Source: Lachnospiraceae bacterium AF51-6-b8A
GTDB taxonomy: Bacteria; Bacillota; Clostridia; Lachnospirales; Lachnospiraceae
Assembly: GCA_027682585.1 (NCBI GenBank)
Contig: JAQCZH010000002.1
Span: forward strand, 186,001-250,000
DNA: 64,000 bases
Direction of reading: 5' to 3'
The notes under the pieces were generated by a model. The model was not told the origin of the DNA. It did not search any database and saw only the letters and a list, made by a program, of their open reading frames with translations. The translations under genes and the position numbers were made by a program. Of the stretch, positions 27,736 to 36,930 are shown in pieces; the stretch's first letter is position 1; every line of letters starts with the position of its first letter.

Positions 27736-27831
27736 AAAAGGCTTTTCGTTTGTTGGGTGCTGGAAAATTCGCTTAATTTAAGCCTGTTTTTAGATTTTTT
27801 ACCCATATCAATCCCGGTTCCAATTGTCCAC
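27736..27831. repeat. Repeat D, copy 1
   Basis: About 95 bp resembling 36931-37025, with the near-identical core TTTTTAGATTTTTTACCC and a matching TTTAAGC upstream. Both copies lie directly after the stop codon of a minus-strand orphan gene (27836-28447 and 37058-37762). On the minus strand both keep an open frame containing KKSKNxLKLxEF (here ending as a 27-residue ORF beginning MGKKSKNRLKLSEF), which hints that the repeat was once coding. Confidence 0.6.
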
Positions 27832-27835
27832 CTAA

Positions 27836-28447
27836 TTATTTCTTTTTATCTTTAGGGAGATAATCCTTAATATCATTTACAAAGAAAGCCAAAATATCCC
27901 CTTGTTTTAGTCCACTCTTTTTTTGTCCCATGTCTTTTCTAATTTCAAAAATAATCTCTTCAAGCAAAAAAAGATTATCCGTTGGATTATTATTTTGCTC
28001 TTGACATATTTTACAAAAAGCAAGCCACTTTCTAATTACCTTGCTCGAACCCCATAGTGTTAATTTTTTAGAAAAACTAAATATATCAGCTAACATTTCC
28101 TTGTCATTATATTCTTTGTTTTCCTTAATATTTTCTTGTATTTTATACACCATTTCAATAAATTCTGAATATGGTTCTTCCTTTTTCCCATACAAGTATC
28201 TTTTTATATTTTGTCGATACTCTATTACTTTAGATACTATCGAACTAATCACAACGCCCAAAATTGATACACTACCAGTTATCAATGCCACGATAACAAC
28301 GGCGTCCATATTACTCAACCTATTAATAAAACTTTCTACATAGCCTATGAATACTCCTAACAGCCAAACAACAATATATCCTATTATTGCTAACGTTAAT
28401 AAGCCTAGAATTATATCTTTAATAGAACTCAATTTGTTTTTATTCAA
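27836..28447 (-). CDS. Uncharacterised two-helix membrane protein
   Basis: 203 residues, AT-rich, from a TTG start at 28447 with AAAGGAG upstream. Two hydrophobic segments (about 12-35 and 48-70) are followed by a ~130-residue charged cytoplasmic domain starting YRQNIKRYLYG and ending in Lys-rich sequence. No recognised domain. The 2-helix-plus-cytosolic-domain layout is common among effectors of phage-defence systems, but no partner sensor or enzyme lies next to it, so that is only a possibility. An IS481 remnant begins 24 bp upstream. Confidence 0.6.
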   Translation of the reverse strand: MNKNKLSSIKDIILGLLTLAIIGYIVVWLLGVFIGYVESFINRLSNMDAVVIVALITGSVSILGVVISSIVSKVIEYRQNIKRYLYGKKEEPYSEFIEMVYKIQENIKENKEYNDKEMLADIFSFSKKLTLWGSSKVIRKWLAFCKICQEQNNNPTDNLFLLEEIIFEIRKDMGQKKSGLKQGDILAFFVNDIKDYLPKDKKK

Positions 28448-28470
28448 CTCATCGTCTCCTTTTGAAGGTT

Positions 28471-29605
28471 TGTAAATGATGTGATGCCAGATGAACGAAG
28501 CTGGTGAGCCATGATAGAAGAAGAAATATCACCACCAGTATTGCCGATTGTCAAGTAGCTGCCCACGTTTTTCAATGAGACTGCTCCATCCAAGTATCTT
28601 CATGGGGATCCGGTTTGAACACCTTAAATATCGTTTCCTTTGCAGGAGCAGATCATTATAGTTGTAGAAATGGAGATGATTATCGAAGTGCTCCTGATCA
28701 TTTCTGTGACTGCGTTCCACTTTTCCGTTGTGACGGGGCGTCCTTGGCCGGATCCGTTTGTGAGTAATACACAGCCTATTACAGGCAAGATCAAGCGGAT
28801 GAATACGATCCGTCTGTTTGGCGCTCGCATAACAGAACTCACTGCCGTTATCTGTTGGAAGGGTCAAAGGATAGTATCCGAAGTAGCCAATCGCACGCTT
28901 TAAGAATCCACTGTACTGTAGCTGCTCTGTTCTTTATACGGATAGATAAAGCGTTCTCGTGAGGCCCCATCGATCACAGTATACTGGTAAAACTTATCAG
29001 GCATTTGTCTTGTGTAACATGTATAACAAGTAGCTGGAACGTATTTTACATCCATTTGCCATTTGACGCCGAGTTGCGTTGGCGAAAGATAAGGTTTTGG
29101 TGTGTACGGCTTCTTCTTTTCATAGTTAATTTACAATATCCCAGTTTGACGAAGATACGATATAGAGAGCTAGGATGCCTGGCGTACCCTTTTTATGTGC
29201 GTAGTTTACCGTAAAGCTCGCAAACGGAAATGGATGGATTACGGCGGTGATAGTCACGAATCCATTTCAACTCTTCTTCTGTGTGAGCACTGGGATGAGG
29301 TGTTTTGGGGCGATGGGACTTATCCCGCAAAGACTCTTTTGTCCCATTAAATCGCCTGTTCCAACGCATCAGGGACGCTTTGGAAATCTTGTATCTGCGA
29401 CAGACAAAACTGATATCGTGAGAGGATCGATACAATTTAACGGCATAGTATTTGGTTGAAAGCTCATGTGGCAGATACCGTTTCGAGTGCGTTACATTAT
29501 TCATGGCGGTTGAAGCTCCTTTCGATGTTTTTGTGGTGATTCATATCTGAAAGGCTCAACCGCTTTTTGTATATCTTATGGTCTCGCATCAATTGTAACC
29601 CTACA
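28471..29605 (-). mobile_element. Degenerate IS481-family insertion sequence
   Basis: About 1.13 kb with partly matching ends: TGTAAATGATG at 28471 on the plus strand and TGTAGGGTTACAATTGATG at 29605 on the minus strand, both beginning TGT as in IS481. The transposase inside is broken by two frameshifts, so the element should be immobile. Confidence 0.65.
28529..29504 (-). pseudogene. IS481-family DDE transposase, frameshifted
   Basis: The N-terminal helix-turn-helix part (KLYRSSHDISFVCRRYKIS) is in frame from 29504. After a shift near 29120 another frame gives WQMDVKYVP with the first catalytic Asp, and after a second shift near 28870 LPTDNGSEFCYAS supplies the second Asp, followed by RTPRHNGKVERSHR with the catalytic Glu. 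All three catalytic residues survive but in different frames. Confidence 0.85.
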
Positions 29606-29616
29606 ATTTGACATAA

Positions 29617-30298
29617 TTATTTATAATTTATCACTTGTAATAATTTTAAATCAGAAATAAAATCATCATATTTTCTAAATACCAACTTTATTATCGGCTT
29701 AGCAAACATAAAAATTATTACTAATATCAATGCTATTATTATCAATATAAGTAACAAAAACGCTGCTTGAATTCGTATATCTTCAGGTTGCGTCAAATGA
29801 TCTAAAAAGATAGTAAGGAATGAAGTGGCAATAATCACTAATGGATTTACTATAAATTTACTAATATCATAAAATGGAATAATCCGCTTTTTCAAATTAA
29901 TTAGTTCATTAATAATTATTTGTATTTTCTCAACATCGTCAAAACAAATATTCTCTCTTATAAATAATCTCCTAAGTGACTTTAATCTTTCCATATCAAA
30001 AACGCTGATAATTTCTTTGTTATTTATTTTATTTTCCGTTTTTATTTTTAAATATAGATTTGTAATCACAATATATATTATTTCAAATAAAATTACACAG
30101 GCAATCCATATATTTTGCTTTTTTATATCATTTCTAAAGTTAAAAAACCAAATAATTGTTGCAATTGATAATATAACGCCTAATAAAATTGATAAAATAT
30201 TAATATTCTTTTCATATTTTGGTTTTTTAAAATTATTCCATTTACGTATCTTTGCAATTCTATTTTCATACTCTTTTTTTATTGCAAAAAAAATTCAT
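29617..30298 (-). CDS. AT-rich four-helix membrane protein with a frameshift in a T8 tract
   Basis: From ATG 30298 (AGAGGG 8 nt upstream) the gene reads M-N-F-F and then shifts at eight consecutive T (minus strand, 30293-30286). With seven T the frame continues AIKKEYENRIAKIRKWNNF and stays open for ~225 residues to 29617. Without that correction only a 150-residue C-terminal part is open (internal GTG 30069). The full protein would have hydrophobic pairs near residues 45-65/70-90 and 150-170/180-205. Function unknown. The homopolymer right after the start could be decay, sequencing error or on/off variation. Confidence 0.55.
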
Positions 30299-30451
30299 GA
30301 TAAAACCCTCTTCTCCTAAAACTCATACTTCACTTGAAAAATTTGTGAAAATAAACTATCTAATATTTTTTTAATATATCCATTGATTCCCCAAAACACA
30401 AGGATGATTTGGGAAGAAACTATTTTTGATTGTAGGTCGAGACTTTTCAAT

Positions 30452-31834
30452 GTAAATGCAACACACTGTTGCATTTACTCTGGAAGGTCTCTGTGTTGCA
30501 GTTAGTCTGACAAATGACTTGTCCAAAGCAGGTTTATCAGGTGCAATGGGAACTACCTTATTGAAGAAAGGAGTTCCTATCATGAAAAAGTCCCATCTGA
30601 CACCAAACGATCGTACCCGTATTGAAATCCTGCTCTCAGAGGGATGCTCTATCCGCTATATCGCAGACCGTCTGGACAAGGCTCCGTCCACGATATCAAG
30701 GGAGATTAACAAGCACATTTGTTTCGTTCAACCACGGACTTGCGATTGCATCTACTTCCGAGATTGTCCCCACTCCCATGTCTGCGGTACTTCTTCCTGC
30801 AGAAAATCCTGTCGAACCTGTCAGAAGGCAAAAAAGTATTGTGCCGACTATGTCCAGGCCGAATGCGACCACCTCCTTAAAACCCCTACACATGTATGTA
30901 ATGCCTGCCCAAAAAAGAATCGCTGTCACTACGAGCGCCGTATCTATGACGCAGGAAAAGCACAAGCACAATACCGCGCTTCTCTTGTGAACACCCGCCT
31001 GGGCCTTGACCTTACCGCAAAAGAACTACAACAGATCGACGCCCTTGTCAGCCCCCTGGTACACAAAGGACAGTCTATCTATCACATCGTTCAGTCGCAT
31101 CAAGAGGAACCGTCTATTAGTGAATCCACTCTGCGCCGCTTGATTTCTTCTTCTGAGCTTGATGTCCGCAACATTGACCTCCCCGAAAAGGTCAGACGCA
31201 AGCCAGGAAGAAAAAAGAAAGAGCCTTCCACGCCGCCCATCTCAAAAACCGAGCATCTCTATTCGGATTATCTGGCTTTTATTCAGACGCGCGATTATCC
31301 TGTTGTGCAGATGGACTGTGTCGAGGGCACAAAAGAAGACACTGCCGTCCTTCTTACCTTACATTTCCCTGCCTTCCACATGCAGCTTGTTTATGTTTTG
31401 AAGAAGCAAACCGCACCCTGTGTTGTTGACATGCTGGATGCCATCGAGACTTCCCTTGGCAAAGAATTGTTCACTGCCTGTTCCCCGTTATTCTTACCGA
31501 TAATGGACATGAATTTACGGACATGAAAGGAATGGAGCGCTCTGTGTTTGGTGGGAAGCGTACACGAGCCTTTTTTTGTGAGGCAAATCGCTCGGATCAG
31601 AAGGCAGAATGCGAGACCAACCACAAGCTGACCCGGTGGGTAATCCCCAAGAGAACTTCCCTGCAACATCTCGTACGAGAGGATACTGTCCTTTTGTCCA
31701 ATGCTACTTCTCTTCTCAGAACACTACCCAACATCGATATTCCGGGTTCTGTAAAAACATATGGTCTGTATCTGCGGCCACCATGTTCTGTGTCAGAAGC
31801 GTTCTGACTTGAGATGCCAATTTGGCATCTCAAG
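30452..31834 (+). mobile_element. Degenerate IS30-family insertion sequence
   Basis: Begins near a perfect 11-bp inverted repeat GTAAATGCAAC (30452-30462) with its complement at 30468-30478, continues through a broken IS30 transposase, and ends at a terminator-like palindrome (31808-31834). I could not identify clean terminal repeats, so the limits are approximate. Confidence 0.55.
30582..31807 (+). pseudogene. IS30-family transposase, frameshifted and truncated
   Basis: The start at 30582 follows AAAGGAG. The N-terminal helix-turn-helix (CSIRYIADRLDKAPSTISRE) is characteristic of IS30, followed by a Cys-rich segment and the first catalytic Asp in PVVQMDCVEG. Near 31490 the frame shifts: the expected ILTDNGHEF block lies in another frame, which then carries EANRSDQKAECETNHKLTRW with the catalytic Glu. 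The C-terminus after 31807 is missing. Confidence 0.85.
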
Positions 31835-31838
31835 TTTT
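31808..31838 (+). terminator. Rho-independent terminator
   Basis: CTTGAGATGCC (31808-31818) pairs perfectly with GGCATCTCAAG (31824-31834) around AATTT, and TTTT follows. It closes the IS30 transposase transcript. Confidence 0.75.
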
Positions 31839-31997
31839 GCTGTTACCCATGCAAGGCGCTTGCACACATTTCTTATCAAAAAGATATCACATTCCTTTTC
31901 GGCGTAATACCTTTCTGTTAAACCGATACCCCTGAGCCCCAAGCGACACCCCCTCAGCGGGCAATCGTTGGATTGTATCAAATTTTGCGCCTTGTTT

Positions 31998-32606
31998 TCA
32001 TTCCTTTACCTGTTCAAAGACCATATCTGTCAGAGCAAGTGAAAGAATCTCTTCCGGGCGGCTGGACGGCCAGATCCAGTCCTCGACCTTATTCTTCGGA
32101 ACGATCAACGGCATCTGGTCATAGATGAACCGTATCTTTTCTCCCAGAGTCCTTGTCAGGATGACAAAATGCGGAAACCCTTCTTCTATTCGATAAAGAC
32201 CGCAGAGCCATGCCATGTCCATTCCTGTGGACCGGATTGCGAACTTCTGACCAGCCTGTTTCCTGTCGTCATTCCTCAGAGTATGCTCCCATTCAAAATG
32301 CCACGAAGCCGAGATGACACAGCGATGTCTCTTCCAGTCTTCCGGAAGGACGGTTTCTCCGCTGCCGTCTCCAGTCTTGCGTTGATGAGAAGGGATTTTC
32401 CAGTGTAATCCCATTCCATAGGGAAAACCGTCCGCTCCCCCCTTCCGGTTCGTGGAAATGACCAGCACGACATCGGTCGGAAAAACCTCACCCTGGGAAA
32501 TGATTTTTAAAGTTTTCTGCCACGCCTTGATCAGTGGAGAAGCATTCATTTCTTCAACGATACTGTCCATCGTCGGCGTTTTATCAATCCAATACCTGCT
32601 GCACAT
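31998..32606 (-). CDS. SRAP (YedK/HMCES-like) protein, catalytically altered by compensating frameshifts
   Basis: SRAP proteins crosslink to abasic sites in single-stranded DNA through Cys2. Here MCSRY gives Cys2, and SWHFEWEH supplies the conserved Glu. In the 202-residue frame, residues ~71-91 are foreign (HQRKTGDGSGETVLPEDW), whereas the adjacent frame over 32410-32325 reads GKSLLINARLETAAEKPSFRK, which is the missing SRAP block with the catalytic Asn. Two single-base shifts ~100 bp apart therefore preserve an open frame but replace this block. The usual His-x-x-MP motif is also YDQMP. It is probably a dead or neofunctionalised copy. Weak ribosome site. Confidence 0.75.
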   Translation of the reverse strand: MCSRYWIDKTPTMDSIVEEMNASPLIKAWQKTLKIISQGEVFPTDVVLVISTNRKGGADGFPYGMGLHWKIPSHQRKTGDGSGETVLPEDWKRHRCVISASWHFEWEHTLRNDDRKQAGQKFAIRSTGMDMAWLCGLYRIEEGFPHFVILTRTLGEKIRFIYDQMPLIVPKNKVEDWIWPSSRPEEILSLALTDMVFEQVKE

Positions 32607-32628
32607 CCTCTATATTTCTTAATCCATA

Positions 32629-33222
32629 TCATTCGTAAACATTGAACGGTATACAATCTGACGCGTAATCAAACACCGGGAGCCACGAAAGCTCCACATC
32701 CAACTTCATATACAGCGGATGCCGCGGATTCCCCCGCCTTGTCATCTTGCCCCGGTAAAACCACTGCGCGTCAGTTTTTAACTTATCCTGTATGTCAAAA
32801 AGGATCTCGCCCAGATAAAGCCTAGAATCGATAACATCACCCCACGCCGCCCATATAGAGCGGACAGGATAAGCTTCCACCACGGCCTGGAGTATACGCA
32901 GATTCCTTTCAATAAGACGCTTGTCCGGCTCTTCCGGCAGATCCTTCGGATCAGATGAAATCATCGGATACAGGTTTACCATGATCCAGCCGTCATACCC
33001 ATCGTGCTCGACGATCTTTCTGACCTTCCGAATCGTGGGGTCATCTTTTCCGGGAACCGCCGTGCTTGGATTAACACCGAAAACAAGCATATTATCAACA
33101 CCAGGCTGGCCGAGAAGATATCGGACTTTATCATCGCCGAGATAAATCCAGCCCCTGGGAATATCATCACGGGACTCCATCCAGTCTTTTAAGTTATCCA
33201 ACTGTTTTTGTAACATCCTCAT
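32629..33222 (-). CDS. DUF1643 family protein
   Basis: About 197 residues from ATG 33222 (AAAGGAC upstream). The pattern MLVFGVNPSTAVPGKDDPTI, the DGWIMVNLYPMISSDPKDLP block and the C-terminal RRGNPRHPLYMKLD are DUF1643 signatures. The family is widespread in mobile regions and next to nucleic-acid genes but has no established activity. It is 23 bp upstream of the SRAP gene on the same strand, so the two are likely co-transcribed. Confidence 0.82.
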   Translation of the reverse strand: MRMLQKQLDNLKDWMESRDDIPRGWIYLGDDKVRYLLGQPGVDNMLVFGVNPSTAVPGKDDPTIRKVRKIVEHDGYDGWIMVNLYPMISSDPKDLPEEPDKRLIERNLRILQAVVEAYPVRSIWAAWGDVIDSRLYLGEILFDIQDKLKTDAQWFYRGKMTRRGNPRHPLYMKLDVELSWLPVFDYASDCIPFNVYE

Positions 33223-33307
33223 TTGCGAAGTCCTTTCTATATTCGGCCAGAATAACATTTATTCTTTCTTCCAGATCTTCCGGGAGCCGTAGCCTACCTT
33301 CTTGAAA

Positions 33308-33766
33308 TTAGAATTCAGAAAGGTGATCTCCTCCCGGCATGATTTTCGGGAGCCACGTCGGCTCCGGAAATTTTTTCAGAGTCTCAAGTGGTATCTTTCG
33401 AAACTCTGCCGCCGCGTTATATTCATCCGAATACAGATCAACAATCTTAGCAGTACCCTGTATCTGGACGGACTGCAGCTCCCCGAATCCGGGATTGTTC
33501 TCAAATACTACTGCCGACACATTCTTATTATCTTCCAATGCCCGGAACTTCAGGCCGCCCTCTGTGAAAATCCATAAAGCTCCGTCATGCCATATATATT
33601 CAAGCGGCATGCAGCGGGCAAAGTCGCTGCTGCCAGTTGCAAGAGCCTATACTTTATGCGGGAACAGGAAACTTTCCCCGTAAAGCTCGTTCTTGTCCAT
33701 AAGCTTTACTTCAGCGTCCTTCTTCTCCCAGAAAGATTCCGCTTCTTTATACTGATCTTCTGTCAT
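33308..33766 (-). pseudogene. Pyridoxamine-5'-phosphate-oxidase-like flavin protein, interrupted and truncated
   Basis: From ATG 33766 the frame reads MTEDQYKEAESFWEKKDAEV and meets TAG at codon 40 (33649-33647). The same frame then continues ALATGSSDFARCMPLEYIWH and WIFTEGGLKFRAL to a stop at 33308. These are the conserved strands of the split-barrel FMN-binding family. The C-terminal ~35 residues of the family are also missing. Not translated as one protein unless the TAG is read through. Confidence 0.75.
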
Positions 33767-33892
33767 GGCTACCCCTTTGACACATACAGCCGTATTATTC
33801 TTGTTCCGCATAGAGATTCTCTACAACAACGCTATAATGCTTTCTCAAGCCCGCGCGAGATTTTGAAACCAATACATGGAACTGCCTGATAT

Positions 33893-34526
33893 TGGTGGTG
33901 CGAACAAAAACCTGAACACCATGATACCCTTGTAAGAACAGATGAGGTACACCAAGGAGCAGATTATCGTCGCACTGACATTATATAGCGCAATGGGCTC
34001 GGCAAATACGCTCGTACAAACACTGGGATATCCTTCATATCCAATGCTTTATCACTGGATTGAAAAGTATCCGAAGTATTTATCTAAGCCACATGTTCGA
34101 CACAATAAGCAGGCAACAGGTATGTTTATGGATACAGAAAAATTCATCAGCTTCTGAGGCAGAAGGGAACCATCGTTTCTGAAAAGATCGTCTGCAGAAT
34201 CATGAGGGAGGAATCCCTTGTTGTCAAGATACGCAGGAGACGTAAATACAACTCTTATCAGGGTGAACTTAGCATGGTCCCAGAGAATCTCGTCAATCGT
34301 GATTTTCATGCAGATAAACCGAATAAAGCTTCTTCGGACATCTAAAAACGAGATGTTCTATAACCGCAGTTGGTAAGGCAGTTCGATTGCTGAGTAAAAA
34401 TATGAGATCGACAGTTATATTCGCTGGTACTGCACAGATCGAATCAAATCAACACTCGGAGGGCTCAGTCCTCTTCGGTATAGAAAGGAGTTGGGTGTGG
34501 CTGTCTAAAAAATGTCCGCACCCCCA
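33893..34526 (+). mobile_element. IS3/IS150-like insertion sequence with internal deletion
   Basis: The left end TGGTGGTGCGAACAAAAA (33893) and right end TTTTTTAGACAGCC-type repeat (complement of 34501-34526) are imperfect inverted repeats. orfA starts at 33942 (MRYTKEQIIVALTLY). orfB begins in RQKGTIVSEKIVCRIMREES, breaks after FHADKPNK, and resumes at FFGHLK, ending IRWYCTDRIKSTLGGLSPLR. The catalytic DDE core is deleted, so the element is dead. Confidence 0.8.
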
Positions 34527-34554
34527 TTTGATGATTTAGACAAACCGGGATTTC

Positions 34555-35397
34555 TTAAGCTTTCGTTATTGGAATCCAAAGTTCCATTTTATAGTCTTTG
34601 TTATCTATATCACCTTCATAGTAATATTCAAAATCAGGGCTTCCCGAATGAACATAACCATATTCAGGGAAGAATACTTCCATAGCATATTTCCACCCAT
34701 TATGAATACACTCCGGAACACTTCCTGTTAATTCCACAATGGCATATTCTGCTTCTTCAACTTCCAGAATGTCTAAACCCATATTTTCTGCTTTATCAGC
34801 ATCTTTAACGATATAACCTGCCATATAATTGATAGTGCCTGGGCTTTCTATATCGTGACAAACACCTACACATTGTCCCTCTCCCAGACTTGCTAATTCA
34901 TCATGACTATATTTTCCATATAGTTTATCCCAAACGCTCGAACATAATGATGAATTGATACTTTGTTCATTTATGCCTGCAACTATAAACGCTTTTTTCT
35001 TTTGAATTGTAATTTTCATACTTCTTCCTCCTCTGACACTTAGTGCTAACTGCACCCGGGAAACTAGTTTGAATGGTTTCCCGTTTCTAACTTCTGAAGG
35101 AGTATATCCATGAATGTTTTTAAAAGCAGTTGTAAAAGAATCAGGTGACTCATAACCATAATTCATAGCAATATCAATAATTTTTTTATCTGTCTCTCTA
35201 AGTAGTATAGCCGCTTCGGATAATCTTCTATTTCTAATATATTCGCTTAGGGTCATATCGGTCAAAATTGAGAATAAACGACTAAACATTGCAAAAGAAT
35301 AACCCGATAAATAAGCAACTTGTTTCTCATCTATTTCATCATTTAAAACCCTTTCAATATAATCGATTGTATCATTGAAAGGTTTAATGAGATTCAT
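34555..35397 (-). CDS. AraC-family regulator with GyrI-like effector-binding domain
   Basis: About 280 residues from ATG 35397 (GGGAG upstream). The N-terminal ~105 residues hold the paired AraC helix-turn-helix (VAYLSGYSFAMFSRLFS and IDIAMNYGYESPDSFTTAFK). The C-terminal ~155 residues, beginning MKITIQKKKAFIVAG, form a GyrI/BmrR-C effector-binding domain ending MELWIPI. Such proteins bind small amphipathic ligands and activate efflux or detoxification genes. No obvious target lies next to it. AT-rich like the rest of the island. Confidence 0.88.
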   Translation of the reverse strand: MNLIKPFNDTIDYIERVLNDEIDEKQVAYLSGYSFAMFSRLFSILTDMTLSEYIRNRRLSEAAILLRETDKKIIDIAMNYGYESPDSFTTAFKNIHGYTPSEVRNGKPFKLVSRVQLALSVRGGRSMKITIQKKKAFIVAGINEQSINSSLCSSVWDKLYGKYSHDELASLGEGQCVGVCHDIESPGTINYMAGYIVKDADKAENMGLDILEVEEAEYAIVELTGSVPECIHNGWKYAMEVFFPEYGYVHSGSPDFEYYYEGDIDNKDYKMELWIPITKA

Positions 35398-35435
35398 GCA
35401 GATGCTCCCTTCATTGAAATAATAGCAATTCAATT

Positions 35436-35641
35436 CTACTCATTTACTGATATCATAATATCCAAAATATTTTTCGCTTTGTAATGTTCAATAGCAAGTT
35501 TGTCCCAAATTGATTCCGTCCAAATGTTTCTCCCTCATCTTCCGGAAAAACTAATGAACATACTCTGTAAAAGCTTATTTTTTCTAATTCTACTCTTTGA
35601 ACAGCCAATCGTCCCTAATTCAGTTCTTTAATATCAGTCAT
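35436..35641 (-). pseudogene. Degenerate short ORF downstream of the BtrH-like gene
   Basis: ATG 35641 lies 2 nt after the upstream stop and reads MTDIKELN, a TAG, then in the same frame GRLAVQRVELEKISFYRVCS. After a shift near 35520 another frame gives IWDKLAIEHYKAKNILDIM and a stop at 35436. The coding character is clear but I do not recognise the family. Confidence 0.4.
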
Positions 35642-35643
35642 AA

Positions 35644-36570
35644 CTATATCCTTTCATAATTGATGGATAGTTCTCTAAATTCATTATCCCATCTTGCAAT
35701 CTCTTCCAGTGTTTTAGCTAATTCTTTATAGTCTTCTCCAACAGAGCTTATATGAGCTTGTCCAAAAAGAATTGCTAATTTCTCTTTTATTTTTGATCGT
35801 CTCAAATCATGTTTTTCTAAGAATTTACATAAATACAAGTTCCTAACCGATGCCAGTTTAAAACTAAAATATTGATGTAACTTTTTCTGCTCATCATTCA
35901 GTCCATTTTCTGCTACTACTTTCGCATAATTTGAAATAACCCCTTCCTCACCAAATTCATATCGTTTTTTGATAACAAGAGAAGTCTCATGATAAATCTC
36001 TTCATCTGTTGGAAATCTTAATTTTCTAAGGTTTCCCCACATAGAATATGAGCCTCTTTTATATGCTATACTTTCAGCTTTCCAAGCTTTCAGAAATTCT
36101 GCAAAATTTACCTTCAAACAAGCAAAGCCTGCCGGATCGTGAAGATAGATATCATCATCTGCCAAATCATAAACTGACACAAAATGATCTACCCCATGCA
36201 AGCCCTGGCAATTGGGGTTATAAGTTAAATATCCCATATCCAGCGGTCCGACAATGACAGAGCCAAAAGCTAATAATCTCTCTAGCTGCACTTTAATAAC
36301 ATCAGAATTAATTTTACTTGAGTCTTCCAGATAGTAGTCATCATATTCAAATCCAAGAATTCTCAAGCAATTACTAATAGATCGGTCAGGTGATCCATTA
36401 TCGAAAAAAACTAATGGATGCTTTTCATCCTCATAAGCAACATTTGCACCATTTCCCATAACCATTATTGCTTCTAAAAACTCTGGCCGATATTCAAATC
36501 CATAAGAATCAAGCGTCATAGCTAGAGAATTCGTATAACAAATTGCTACTTCACCAAAATATTGATCCAA
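35644..36570 (-). CDS. BtrH N-terminal-like (papain/C39-like fold) protein
   Basis: About 308 residues. A TTG start at 36570 is preferred because AAAGGAGGTACAAA precedes it; an ATG six codons earlier would place the ribosome site inside the gene. The N-terminal ~160 residues resemble the BtrH_N fold: CYTNSLAMTLDSYG with a nucleophile-like Cys, GLHGVDHFVSVYDL with His, and DDIYLHDPAG with Asp, spaced as in C39/papain-like peptidases or acyltransferases. The rest is helical (DUF4872-like). BtrH transfers an acyl chain during butirosin synthesis. Here no biosynthetic partner is nearby, so the substrate is unknown. Confidence 0.6.
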   Translation of the reverse strand: MDQYFGEVAICYTNSLAMTLDSYGFEYRPEFLEAIMVMGNGANVAYEDEKHPLVFFDNGSPDRSISNCLRILGFEYDDYYLEDSSKINSDVIKVQLERLLAFGSVIVGPLDMGYLTYNPNCQGLHGVDHFVSVYDLADDDIYLHDPAGFACLKVNFAEFLKAWKAESIAYKRGSYSMWGNLRKLRFPTDEEIYHETSLVIKKRYEFGEEGVISNYAKVVAENGLNDEQKKLHQYFSFKLASVRNLYLCKFLEKHDLRRSKIKEKLAILFGQAHISSVGEDYKELAKTLEEIARWDNEFRELSINYERI

Positions 36571-36666
36571 TTTGTACCTCCTTTGCATTTATATCTACAG
36601 CATAGAGGCCAATTAAAATGTGTTCCCTATAGTTCTTGTACAAATATTATAGGGTTTATCTCTGCA

Positions 36667-36883
36667 AATTCTAATTTGTCACCCGCTATTTTTACAAAAG
36701 CCTCCCACCAAAATGATGGAAGGCTTTCTATTATTTCTTACCTTATTGCCCTTTGGGCAAAAAATATCGCTCGTAAAACCCGCTCAATTCGCCGACTCCC
36801 TCTAAGGAACTTTTTGCTCCTACAAAACGCTGAATCGCTGTATTTTCAACAGTTTTAGCAGAAGCATATTTCTTACTCTATTC
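36667..36883. repeat. Repeat C of the guaA-linked family, with att-like end
   Basis: About 215 bp clearly related to 38447-38705 apart from a ~45-bp segment absent here. It contains an imperfect hairpin (AAAGCCT 36697, AGGCTTT 36721) followed by a T-rich stretch, the identical block ATTGCCCTTTGGGC, and ends TTACTCTATTC. Its minus-strand reading GAGAGGGAATAG resembles the usual last codons of guaA (Glu-Trp-Glu-stop). The minus strand has a conserved open reading VENTAIQRF, later FYERYFLPKGQ-stop. Confidence 0.75.
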
Positions 36884-36930
36884 CCTCTCTTCTTTTTCTA
36901 CTGTTCACTATATCCAAAACCGTTCAAAAT

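Noticed and set aside
33647..33649. TAG read as pyrrolysine or suppressed
   Set aside because: The gene also lacks its C-terminus and no pyl genes or other recoded TAGs are seen; ordinary decay is simpler.
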